In this document: one piece after another, positions 36,733-44,872 of the stretch | Numbering within the stretch: position 1 is the first letter of the stretch | Layout of the letters: each line of letters starts with the position of its first letter | Assembly (NCBI RefSeq): GCF_000750955.1 | Contig: NZ_CCEJ010000011.1 | Span: forward strand, 37,263-101,262 | Direction of reading: 5' to 3' | Source: Criblamydia sequanensis CRIB-18 | Lineage (GTDB): Bacteria > Chlamydiota > Chlamydiia > Chlamydiales > Criblamydiaceae | Length of the DNA: 64,000 bases | Notes under the pieces: generated by a model | Database searches by the model: none | Seen by the model: the letters and a program-made list of their open reading frames with translations, nothing else | Told to the model about the DNA's origin: nothing | Translations under genes and position numbers: made by a program

Positions 36733-38103
36733 TTATTCATCGCCTAGGGAGAGCTTTCCAAAGGAGGTTACTTTAAAGCAGAGCCTTCCGTCTAAAGAAC
36801 CTACCGAGACCATGCCGGCAGAAAATAAGTGTTCAAAAATCCATTCCTGGACAAAGAGCTTTTCTTCTGTAGAGTATTGAGGGATCTGAAAGGCTGATTT
36901 CTTACCTTTTTTAGAAGAGACAGGTGCATCTTTTACTCCGATAGGCCCTCTCAGTCCCGCAAAAAAATCATCAAAATAAACCCAATCCAAGTGAAGAATA
37001 TTTTTAAGGCTTTTTTCGACTTCCCTTGCGTCTCTATCTGTAAACCTGGAATCATTTTGCTTTGTTCTCAAAGAGCCGATAGCATGAAGATAAAGAGCCA
37101 TGGATTGGCTTGGAGAATTCTGTTTAAGAAAATCGACCCCATGTTTTGTCAATATAAGCTCGGAAGGGTTTTTTTTAAAAAGATTCATTGAGGAGAGTTT
37201 TTCAACCACCTTACTAAAATTTAAAAGAGGAGGAAAAAGAGTAGAGGCTTTGGCAAAGCAAATACTTGAGGTATCAAAAGCCTTAGTCAAGCACTGAACG
37301 ACACACCCTAAAAAGCCGAATTCATTATCAAATATTTTTTCTATTTCTTGGGGGTTGGATATTGAGCTGCACTCTGTACGATCAATAAATTCAAGATAAG
37401 ATTTCCACTCAGAGAAGGGAGTTACGAACTCTTCCCACTGATCCTTTACCGGTTTATAAATTAGAAAAGCCGCAAAATGAAATTCCAGTTTAAGAAGAGC
37501 TTCTGCAAACTGCTCTTTTGTGAGTTTGAATTTTTCTCTTAGAAGAGAGGCCTTAACGATATAACCCGGTGTCTTGAAGACTTCTTGGATAATATCATTT
37601 AAAAGAGGCTCTTCAAGCTGCAATTCCTGGAGGTACTTTTGATAAATCTTAGGGGAAGCAAAGGTTTTTTCCTGGATGGCTTCAAAAAAACCGTTGGCGG
37701 TTTTTGGGATTTGATACCAGTTTGGAAGGACGTTTAACGGTAATTGGTTTAAAAGGGATTGGACGTAATCAAGGTTAGGCTCAAAAGTTTCCGATAATCT
37801 TTCTATTTGGATTTCATAATATTTTCTTAGGTCTTTATCAACAATAATGGTCTTATCATTTAAATCTAAAAGCTTGATTTCCTTTAGCCGAAGAAGAAAG
37901 GGGTGGATTTCCGATTCGCTAATGGCGAAAATTGAAGTTAGTTCATCGATATTAAATTTTAGAGAGTTGTAAATAATTTCTTTTAAAATATCTGCTTCAA
38001 ATAAGGTGAGGCTTGATAAAAAAACTCGGCTTTCAATGTCTTTTTTATAGTTATAGTCTGAGAGTTCGATTTTATTCTTCTTCGGAGGTGACAAAAATGA
38101 CAT
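36733..38103 (-). CDS. 456-residue protein of unknown function, possible winged-helix segments
   Basis: I do not recognise this protein. It starts at ATG 38103 with AAGG upstream and is convergent with recF. The sequence is helical. A repeated pattern of short helix-turn-helix-like units may represent winged-helix modules: ILKEIIYNSLKFNIDELTSIF near residue 40 (parts), GYIVKASLLREKFKLTKEQF near 180, and EKLFVQEWIFEHLFSAGMV near 430. No signal peptide or membrane span is seen. The module reading is inference from pattern only. Confidence 0.65.
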   Translation of the reverse strand: MSFLSPPKKNKIELSDYNYKKDIESRVFLSSLTLFEADILKEIIYNSLKFNIDELTSIFAISESEIHPFLLRLKEIKLLDLNDKTIIVDKDLRKYYEIQIERLSETFEPNLDYVQSLLNQLPLNVLPNWYQIPKTANGFFEAIQEKTFASPKIYQKYLQELQLEEPLLNDIIQEVFKTPGYIVKASLLREKFKLTKEQFAEALLKLEFHFAAFLIYKPVKDQWEEFVTPFSEWKSYLEFIDRTECSSISNPQEIEKIFDNEFGFLGCVVQCLTKAFDTSSICFAKASTLFPPLLNFSKVVEKLSSMNLFKKNPSELILTKHGVDFLKQNSPSQSMALYLHAIGSLRTKQNDSRFTDRDAREVEKSLKNILHLDWVYFDDFFAGLRGPIGVKDAPVSSKKGKKSAFQIPQYSTEEKLFVQEWIFEHLFSAGMVSVGSLDGRLCFKVTSFGKLSLGDE

Positions 38104-38396
38104 TTTTAGACCTTTGTATTACTAAATTTTTATTTAAATAAAAATTTACTGTTTGTTTTATAAAAAACAAGTTATGTGACAAAATATTTTATTAAATACT
38201 CTTAAAGAGTTTATTGATTATTTTATTTTGATGCAACTAATGTATTTGTAATATGGTAATTATTAGTATTAATTTTAAAAAGAAAGGGATTTTTTTATAA
38301 AAATACTCTTTAGCGGGTGTAAAGATAATAATTTTCATCTATAATAAAGAAATAGTGAAAAAAGTTCAGGTTGGCTTTACCGGAGGAACTCTATAA
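38104..38396. other. AT-rich divergent spacer before the secretion-chaperone cluster
   Basis: These 293 bases contain no gene. The content is very AT-rich with several poly-A/poly-T stretches. It should contain the promoters for the unknown minus-strand gene and for the plus-strand cluster 38397-39505. I could not settle on a -35/-10 pair with good spacing. GGAGG at 38382-38386 is the ribosome-binding site of the next gene. Confidence 0.45.
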
Positions 38397-38720
38397 ATGG
38401 GTATTGAAGGTCCAAAAAAAAATCTTTTTAACCCGCTTCACCAAAGACCGGCGGGTCAAAAAATAGACCCGGCTTTCATAAAAAAAGAAGACATGCCAAG
38501 CTCTTCCGGGGAATCTGTTCCTAAAAAAAATCTTTTTAATAAAACCAACAAAGTGGAAATATTGCGTGTTGCGGCAAGTATAGGCTTTGAAAGGGAGAGA
38601 TTGCCGGAATCAATCTTATTTCCCTGGCTTCTAAATGATAAAAAAACAAGAAATGAAGCTGTAAACTTGCTCTCGCGTATTATCGGGGATAGAAAGAATA
38701 GAGGTCGTAATGAAAAGTAA
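38397..38720 (+). CDS. Small protein with duplicated PKKNLFN motif, in a type III secretion-like cluster
   Basis: A 107-residue protein with GGAGG ten bases before the ATG. PKKNLFN occurs twice (residues 6-12 and 42-48) in an otherwise flexible N-terminal half. The C-terminal half (VEILRVAASIGFERERLPES, FPWLLNDKKTRNEAVNLL) is helical. No family is recognised. Its stop overlaps the next start by 11 bases, and a SycD/LcrH-like chaperone follows, so it may be a chaperone substrate or co-chaperone (inference from context). Confidence 0.65.
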   Translation: MGIEGPKKNLFNPLHQRPAGQKIDPAFIKKEDMPSSSGESVPKKNLFNKTNKVEILRVAASIGFERERLPESILFPWLLNDKKTRNEAVNLLSRIIGDRKNRGRNEK

Positions 38721-38967
38721 AGCAACACAGGAAGCTGAAGTCTTTGATGAAGAGTATGACGGTCTAATTGAAAAACTTGCAAAGGCGATGGTTGAAAATC
38801 TCGAATCTACTTATTCAAATGAGTATGAGCCTTTTGAAAGTTATAGAAATCGAGTCCAGCTGAAGTTTTTTAAAGATATTCAAAATTTTTGCAAGAAGTT
38901 TAAATCAGGTCATCAAACTCTTCTTGAAGAAGTTGAAAAAGAAAACCCTGCTTCCAAGAAAAAATAA
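38710..38967 (+). CDS. Small helical protein in the type III secretion-like cluster
   Basis: An 85-residue, charged, helical protein. GAGGT lies four bases before the ATG. It overlaps the previous gene by 11 bases, so translation is probably coupled. It is rich in Glu and Lys (EEYDGLIEKLAKAMVENLES, QLKFFKDIQNFCKKFKSG), with no signal peptide. Size and position before a SycD-like chaperone are compatible with a small secretion-system component or chaperone. No family is recognised. Confidence 0.65.
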   Translation: MKSKATQEAEVFDEEYDGLIEKLAKAMVENLESTYSNEYEPFESYRNRVQLKFFKDIQNFCKKFKSGHQTLLEEVEKENPASKKK

Positions 38968-38992
38968 CGCCTAATTCTTCCTGGAGTTCCTA

Positions 38993-39505
38993 ATGGAAAA
39001 TATAGAAGAATTTGAAATACCGGAAGAAGTTGTCGAGAAATTAAAAAACCCTGAAGTGATACAAAAACACGTAGAAGATGGGAAAACCTTTCAGGAAATT
39101 CTAGAATTCAGCGCTGAAAAAATGGAAAAATTTTATCAGCATGCTAAATTTCTTTTCGATCAAAGCAAATATAAAGAAGCCTCTGAAGCTTTTACCTTTT
39201 TAACTACCCTTAACCCGCTTATACCTAATTATTGGATTGGACTTGGGCTTTCCGAGCTTAGTCAAGAAGAATACCATGGGGGGCTTCTTAGCTTAGCTAT
39301 GGCTATAATGAGCGATGTGGCAAACCCTTTACCTCATTATTATACAGCTTTATGCTATCGGGCACTCCTTCAACCTGAAAGCGCTCTACTTTCTTTAGAT
39401 TTAGCTCTTATGCATGCAGAGGAGGATGAAGATCTACATAAAAGAGCAACTCTCCTTAAGGAAAAGATATTCGAAGAAAAAAGAAAGAAAAGAGAATCCT
39501 CTTAA
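38993..39505 (+). CDS. SycD/LcrH-like type III secretion chaperone (TPR)
   Basis: A 170-residue protein. The N-terminal helix is followed by three TPR units of the class II translocator-chaperone type: EKMEKFYQHAKFLFDQSKYK, EASEAFTFLTTLNPLIPNYW, IGLGLSELSQEEYHGGLLSL, and HYYTALCYRALLQPESALLS. These chaperones (SycD, LcrH, IpgC; chlamydial Scc2 and Scc3) bind hydrophobic translocators before secretion. It is the third gene of a small operon. No translocator gene (CopB/CopD-like) is in the window. The stop codon overlaps that of convergent apbE within a TTAA. Confidence 0.85.
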   Translation: MENIEEFEIPEEVVEKLKNPEVIQKHVEDGKTFQEILEFSAEKMEKFYQHAKFLFDQSKYKEASEAFTFLTTLNPLIPNYWIGLGLSELSQEEYHGGLLSLAMAIMSDVANPLPHYYTALCYRALLQPESALLSLDLALMHAEEDEDLHKRATLLKEKIFEEKRKKRESS

Positions 39506-40512
39506 TTTTCTAATAAGTTGCGAGAGGTCATCCAAACTTCAAGGTTTGGAAAAAGTCCATCCAAAGAAAAAATTCCCTTTAAAGCTTCCTCATAGTTTGG
39601 AAAGAGCATTAAGCTTGTGGCAATAGCATCGGCTGCCATGCAGGAATTTGCTTTAACGGTCACAGAGCATAAAGACGCAGGTGTAATGGCAAGGGGTTGT
39701 GCGGTTTTTGGATCAATCACATGGCAAAGTTTTAGCTCTTTGCCATTATCGGTTTTTAGAGTCCAATATTGCAAATAATCACCGCTTGTTGCCAAAGCAT
39801 CCCCATCATTTAGATTAATAAAAGCTATAGCTTGATTTGGATTTGAGTCGTCAAGCTTAGCTATAAAAACACGCCAGGGCCTGCCGCTTGGATGTTGGCC
39901 TTTCACCTTGATTTCTCCACCCCATTCAACATAAAAGTTATTAAGCCCAAGTTCTTGAAAGCGGTCTACCAATAAATCGACGGCAAAGCCTTTTGCGATA
40001 CCGCCAAGATCTATTCTCGTTAAGCTGCTATCTTTATAAATAAAATCTCCGTCAAGATGAATTTTATCCCAACCGAGGCCTCTTGAAAATAAAGTAAGCG
40101 TGTCCCTATCGGGAAGTTGATGATTATTTAATGATTCTTTCCAAATGTCTTGAATGGATTCAATCGTCGGATCAAACTTATTTTCCGTAAGTTCAACAAA
40201 AAGCGAGGTTGTTTTAAGAAAAGAGGAAAGCTTTTTAGAAATAGGCTGTCTTTCGTTTTTTTGAAGATCGTTGATTTTTGAAAGTTCCGAGTCCTTATTC
40301 CATTTGTTATAGAGAGAATCAATTTCATCAAAAGTTTCACTAAGCCTTTTTTTTAATCCCTCAAGATTTTTTTCACTCAATTCTTCAATAATAATTTTAT
40401 AAGGCACTGTCATGGCAACGCCTGTTATTACCATCACTTCCGGTTCTTTAACTGGCCTATCGCAAGAGAAAAAAAGGGTTGCAAAAAGAAAAAAAGGTAG
40501 AATTTTTTTCAT
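39502..40512 (-). CDS. apbE: FAD:protein FMN transferase ApbE, lipoprotein
   Basis: A 336-residue protein with a signal peptide ending in the lipobox FFSC (Cys17). It transfers FMN from FAD to threonine of target proteins, such as Na+-NQR subunits, outside the cytoplasm. Visible motifs are GVAMTVPYKI, RIDLGGIAKGFAVD (conserved Gly-rich nucleotide segment), DALATSGDY, LCHVIDPKTAQP and the Mg-binding AADAIATSLM. It is 12 bases downstream of folD on the same strand. The apbE-folD order matches Chlamydia. Confidence 0.94.
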   Translation of the reverse strand: MKKILPFFLFATLFFSCDRPVKEPEVMVITGVAMTVPYKIIIEELSEKNLEGLKKRLSETFDEIDSLYNKWNKDSELSKINDLQKNERQPISKKLSSFLKTTSLFVELTENKFDPTIESIQDIWKESLNNHQLPDRDTLTLFSRGLGWDKIHLDGDFIYKDSSLTRIDLGGIAKGFAVDLLVDRFQELGLNNFYVEWGGEIKVKGQHPSGRPWRVFIAKLDDSNPNQAIAFINLNDGDALATSGDYLQYWTLKTDNGKELKLCHVIDPKTAQPLAITPASLCSVTVKANSCMAADAIATSLMLFPNYEEALKGIFSLDGLFPNLEVWMTSRNLLEN

Positions 40513-40524
40513 AAAGCTTTCTTC

Positions 40525-41394
40525 CTATTTGTTATGAAGGTGAAACCCTTTCAACGTGTTATGAATTAGCATGGCAATAGTCATGGGTCCAACTCCTCCG
40601 GGGACAGGAGTGATATGCTCGCATATAGGGTGGACGTTTGTAAAATCAACATCTCCAACAATCCGATACCCTTTTTTTGCTTGAGGGTCTTCTATGCGAT
40701 TGATACCGACATCAATGACAGTGGCGCCTTCTTTTACCATATCGCTTGTGACAAAATTTGGCTTGCCGACGGCCGGGATAAGGATATCGGCTTCTCTTGT
40801 AATTTCTTTTAAGTTTTGTGAAAATCTATTAATTACCGTGACTGTGCAATTAAGGTTAGCTTCCCTTTGCATGAGAAGCGCAGCTAAAGGCTTTCCAACG
40901 ACGATGGATCGTCCGATGATCACAACGTGTTTGCCGTTTATATTTCCGAGTGTTTCCTCAAGTAAAAGCTTAATTCCAAGGGGAGTGCAAGGGACAAATC
41001 CTGAAGTATCGCCAATTAATAATTTTCCCATATTGAGCGGATGAAATCCGTCGACATCCTTATTTGGATCAATAAAAGAAATGACTTTGTTTGAATCAAT
41101 ATGAGGGGGCAAAGGCAGCTGGACTAAAATCCCATCCACCAATGGGTCATTATTTAGTTTTTGAATTTCTAGAAGAAGATCTTTCTCGGAGATATTTTCA
41201 GGCAGGCTTCTTTTAAAGGAAAGCACCCCTACAACCTCGCAAGCCTTTATCTTACGATCGACGTAGATGGCTGAGGCCGGATCATTTCCGACAAGAACAA
41301 CGGCAAGTCCAGGTTTTCGTAAAAGTAATTCTGAAACTGCAGTCTTAAAGCTCTGCAGGTAATTATGGCTTATAGTGCTGCCTTGAATGAGCAT
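40525..41394 (-). CDS. folD: Methylenetetrahydrofolate dehydrogenase/cyclohydrolase FolD
   Basis: A 289-residue bifunctional enzyme interconverting 5,10-methylene-, methenyl- and 10-formyl-tetrahydrofolate. It shows the catalytic YVDRKIKAC (Tyr and Lys), VDGILVQLPLPPHID, PNKDVDGFHPLN, the Rossmann segment IIGRSIVVGKPLAALLM and the C-terminal TPVPGGVGPMTIAML. Length is standard. It is the first gene of the folD-apbE pair. Confidence 0.98.
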   Translation of the reverse strand: MLIQGSTISHNYLQSFKTAVSELLLRKPGLAVVLVGNDPASAIYVDRKIKACEVVGVLSFKRSLPENISEKDLLLEIQKLNNDPLVDGILVQLPLPPHIDSNKVISFIDPNKDVDGFHPLNMGKLLIGDTSGFVPCTPLGIKLLLEETLGNINGKHVVIIGRSIVVGKPLAALLMQREANLNCTVTVINRFSQNLKEITREADILIPAVGKPNFVTSDMVKEGATVIDVGINRIEDPQAKKGYRIVGDVDFTNVHPICEHITPVPGGVGPMTIAMLIHNTLKGFHLHNK

Positions 41395-41545
41395 AAATTC
41401 AACTTCTTTTAATGGTTTAAATTAACTATTGTAGCGATCGCTTTTTTAGATTTCCTTAAGTTTTTTAAAGACTCATTTTTTCGCCTTGTAGTTTTTAGAA
41501 AGCCTTGCTAGATTTTGCCTCGTTTATCCAAGCAAAGGAAAAAAG

Positions 41546-42148
41546 ATGCAGAAATCAGAATCTTTAGATGCTCAAAGAAGCCCGCAACCTTTTTTTGAGA
41601 AGAATAATCCTATAAATTTTGGAAAGTTGGTTGGAAGAGAGGTAAAAGACGATTCTAGGCTAGAAGAGCAAAATGAGTTTGTTAAAAATTTATTTCATCG
41701 AATTTTAAGTCTTGAAAGCGCCTTAAGCGCCTGCAAAGAATCCCATAAGAAAAAAATCGCCAAAATAAATTTTGAGTTGGAAAAGTCCTCCAGAACGCAG
41801 CAAATTAAAACAGCCGCTATTCAAGATTCCCTGGAAGATATAAAGGGGATTCTCAAGGGGTTAAATCAACAAATCAGACACTTGGAAAATGGTCCGGATC
41901 AAGTTTTTATGGACTCTATAAATGCTATGAATACCCTAAAAACTCAAGTTTCAATTCTCGAAAAGAACATAGCAAAGCGCTTAGAGGATTTAGAAAGCGA
42001 GGTTGAATATAATGCGAAAGAAACCTCAATTGCTTTTGATAAAATTTGTCTTACAAAAAGATATATCGAAAGTAGAACAGGGGAAGAGTTAAGCGAGAGC
42101 AATATAGGCAAACCTAATAAGATCAAAAAAATGAAAGCGGCTCTCTAA
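41546..42148 (+). CDS. Coiled-coil protein, tandem paralogue A
   Basis: A 200-residue soluble coiled-coil protein; AAAGGAAAAAAG precedes the ATG. The N-terminal 50 residues are variable. Residues about 95-200 form a long heptad-rich stretch (ILKGLNQQIRHLENG, LKTQVSILEKNIAKRLEDLE). A conserved end follows: FDKICLTKRYIES, and NKIKKMKAAL at the terminus. It is a tandem duplicate of the next gene, most similar in the C-terminal half. No known family. An effector or inclusion-associated role is possible but not shown. Confidence 0.7.
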   Translation: MQKSESLDAQRSPQPFFEKNNPINFGKLVGREVKDDSRLEEQNEFVKNLFHRILSLESALSACKESHKKKIAKINFELEKSSRTQQIKTAAIQDSLEDIKGILKGLNQQIRHLENGPDQVFMDSINAMNTLKTQVSILEKNIAKRLEDLESEVEYNAKETSIAFDKICLTKRYIESRTGEELSESNIGKPNKIKKMKAAL

Positions 42149-42234
42149 ATTAAACTAATAAGTTTTTATTTTAACCACGAAGCCTTTAAGAATCGTTGCT
42201 TGAGTGCTCATGTTATATTCCTAAGGAAAAAAAG

Positions 42235-42852
42235 ATGCAAAAAGTTGAACACGTAACTGTAGTCAGTCCACAACCTTGTTTTGAAAGAGAGGAATCTTCT
42301 AGCGGAAATTTGGAAGGAAGAAAAATTGAATATCTTTTTAAAGAAAATTTAAACAACAAAACAAATGACCATGTGATTTTCTTATTAGGTCTTATTATTG
42401 AACTCGGGAACTTACTAAAAGATGTTATCGAACGTCAAGAGAAAGAATCAGAGGAAATAAAATCTAAATTTGCAAAATCTTCTTTGGAAATAGCAAAACT
42501 CCAAATAAAATCGAACACTTTAGATAGCGAGCTTGAAACTATCGTTGATATTCTTAAAGGTTTTAATCGACAAATTAGTCATTTAGAAAATTGTGCAGAT
42601 CAAATCTCTCAGGACTCTATAAATGCTATAAATGTTGTAAAAACTCAACTTTCAATTCTTGAAAAGAACCTATTAAAAAGAGTAGAGGAAATGGAAAGCG
42701 AGGTTGAATATAATGCGAACGAAACTTCAAATGCTTTTGATAAAATTTGTCTCATAAAGAGATATATCGAAAGTAAAACAGGGGATGATTTAAGCGACAG
42801 CAATAATAGCAAGCCTAATAAGATAAACAAATTTGTGAAAGCTGCGCTTTAA
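42235..42852 (+). CDS. Coiled-coil protein, tandem paralogue B
   Basis: A 205-residue paralogue of the preceding gene. ATG 42235 is chosen because it has the same AAGGAAAAAAAG leader as copy A; the upstream TTG 42196 is rejected. The C-terminal half is nearly parallel to copy A (ILKGFNRQISHLEN, VKTQLSILEKNLLKRVEEME, FDKICLIKRYIES, FVKAAL). The N-terminal 90 residues differ strongly. Such a variable head with a conserved tail suggests the tail is the shared functional part. Confidence 0.7.
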   Translation: MQKVEHVTVVSPQPCFEREESSSGNLEGRKIEYLFKENLNNKTNDHVIFLLGLIIELGNLLKDVIERQEKESEEIKSKFAKSSLEIAKLQIKSNTLDSELETIVDILKGFNRQISHLENCADQISQDSINAINVVKTQLSILEKNLLKRVEEMESEVEYNANETSNAFDKICLIKRYIESKTGDDLSDSNNSKPNKINKFVKAAL

Positions 42853-42921
42853 GATTTAATTATCTTTTTTAAAAAAAGAGTGGTAATTAGATTTTAAAAT
42901 TTTTTTAAAAGGAAAAAACTT

Positions 42922-43386
42922 ATGTTTTCAAAAAATTTTAAGATTTTTTTACTCTCTTTTTGCTTTTTTGGGTTTTTTTCTAGCGCCTCCCTTAAAGCCT
43001 ATGAAGACATTCCGGCTTGTTTCAAAGATTTAGAACGCAACTTCTTTACAAGAAAAGACGTATTTCAAGCCCTGGATATGTATCCTTTAATGGTTTACAC
43101 AAGCACATGGGATGCGATTTATCAAGAGATTAAATATCAGTCAGCATCCATTCCGGATAGAGTTAGAGCGGAGGCTAAACTGTTAAACCCCAATCCCTTG
43201 CAACATCCGTTCGATCCCAAGAAATCCTTAGATATCCTTAAGGTTGTTCTCTTTACTACTTTTAAAGAAGCTGTTCTAAAATATACTGTTGAGCGTTTTG
43301 ATGGCGCTATGGAAACTATGTTTGATTACCTATTGGAACAAAATGAATATCAATGGCAATTATGTCTTCGATCTAAAAAGAGATAA
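42922..43386 (+). CDS. Secreted protein, paralogue 1
   Basis: A 154-residue protein with a signal peptide (hydrophobic about residues 8-24, cleavage likely after LKA). The mature part has CFKDLERNFF, then LLNPNPLQHPFDPKKSLDIL, VVLFTTFKEAVLKY and a C-terminal Cys in QLCLRSKKR. The NPNPL segment and following helix recur in the next gene, so the two are diverged tandem paralogues. The paired cysteines near both ends may form a disulphide. The family is unknown. Confidence 0.7.
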   Translation: MFSKNFKIFLLSFCFFGFFSSASLKAYEDIPACFKDLERNFFTRKDVFQALDMYPLMVYTSTWDAIYQEIKYQSASIPDRVRAEAKLLNPNPLQHPFDPKKSLDILKVVLFTTFKEAVLKYTVERFDGAMETMFDYLLEQNEYQWQLCLRSKKR

Positions 43387-43457
43387 GGATAGTCATTCCA
43401 AAAAAAATCTTACTCATTTAGATTAGCGGATTAACCATAGAATTTGTAGGAGGTTTT

Positions 43458-44150
<693 letters not shown>

Positions 44151-44163
44151 GCCCCACCTTAAG

Positions 44164-44194
44164 TACCCTTGTTTTTAACAAGGGTATTTTTTTT
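44164..44194 (+). terminator. Intrinsic terminator after the secreted pair
   Basis: TACCCTTGTT pairs with AACAAGGGTA as a 10-bp stem with a 3-base loop, then eight T. It begins 13 bases after the stop of the poly-Asp gene. Confidence 0.93.
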
Positions 44195-44310
44195 AATTTT
44201 TCAAAGCAGACCTTTCTCCACTTTTCGTAGTTTTTTGTTTAATTTTGCTTGTAAATGGTACAACTCGCTATAGTAGGGTTTAAGAATAAACTGTATTTCG
44301 GAATAAAATA

Positions 44311-44853
44311 ATGAAAGAAAAAATAGTAAAAGCCTTTGAAATTATTACAGTAATTATATGTGCTCTTTTGTTTGCCCAGTTTCCGCTGTTTGTAAATGAG
44401 TATCAATTACGACTTGGCGGCCATGTCGATGAGCTGACTTATCAAGTTTCTTTAATGAGGGATGCTGCCAAACAATCAAGCAAAGATCTTGAAGAGTACA
44501 TTTCAAAATTTGTCACAAGTAAAGATGAAGATTTTGAAAGGCAAGGGCAAATCATGTTTGCCATGTCGAAACGTTTAGAGGCTCTTTCAAATGCTTATGA
44601 TTCTTTAAGAAATAGCTCGGCTCTAAGTCGTCCTTTTGCCTATTTTTTGAATGCCGATCCGCAAATATCTAAAAATGCTCTTTCCCACCATCGCTTGGGC
44701 ATTCCAATTACTTTTGAAGGGGCTATTTATGCCATCATGGGGTGCTTTTTTGGTCTTTTTGTCTTTAGAGGCTTTTATCGCATGTTTGAGAGGGGAATAG
44801 ACGCTTGGCAAAGCAGAAGAAGAAAACAAATAGGCACTCAGGAAAAACCTTAA
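44311..44853 (+). CDS. DUF2937-like membrane protein
   Basis: A 180-residue protein with one N-terminal span (about residues 9-27), a helical middle, and one C-terminal span (about 134-155, YAIMGCFFGLFVFRGF). The FPLFVNEYQLRLGGHVDEL segment after the first span and the overall layout resemble DUF2937 proteins of proteobacteria. No function is known for that family. It is a single gene, convergent with the large coiled-coil gene. Confidence 0.65.
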   Translation: MKEKIVKAFEIITVIICALLFAQFPLFVNEYQLRLGGHVDELTYQVSLMRDAAKQSSKDLEEYISKFVTSKDEDFERQGQIMFAMSKRLEALSNAYDSLRNSSALSRPFAYFLNADPQISKNALSHHRLGIPITFEGAIYAIMGCFFGLFVFRGFYRMFERGIDAWQSRRRKQIGTQEKP

Positions 44854-44860
44854 GTGCCTA
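44831..44860. terminator. Probable terminator hairpin between convergent genes
   Basis: TAGGCACT (44831-44838) pairs with AGTGCCTA (44853-44860), with a short inner AGG/CCT stem. It overlaps the stop of the DUF2937-like gene and lies 12 bases past the end of the coiled-coil gene. The T tracts are weak on both sides. Confidence 0.45.
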
Positions 44861-44872
44861 TATAATTAATGC

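Noticed and set aside
38228..38256. Sigma-70-like promoter (TTGATG with TAATAT)
   Set aside because: The spacer is 15 bases, and many similar matches occur in this AT-rich stretch.
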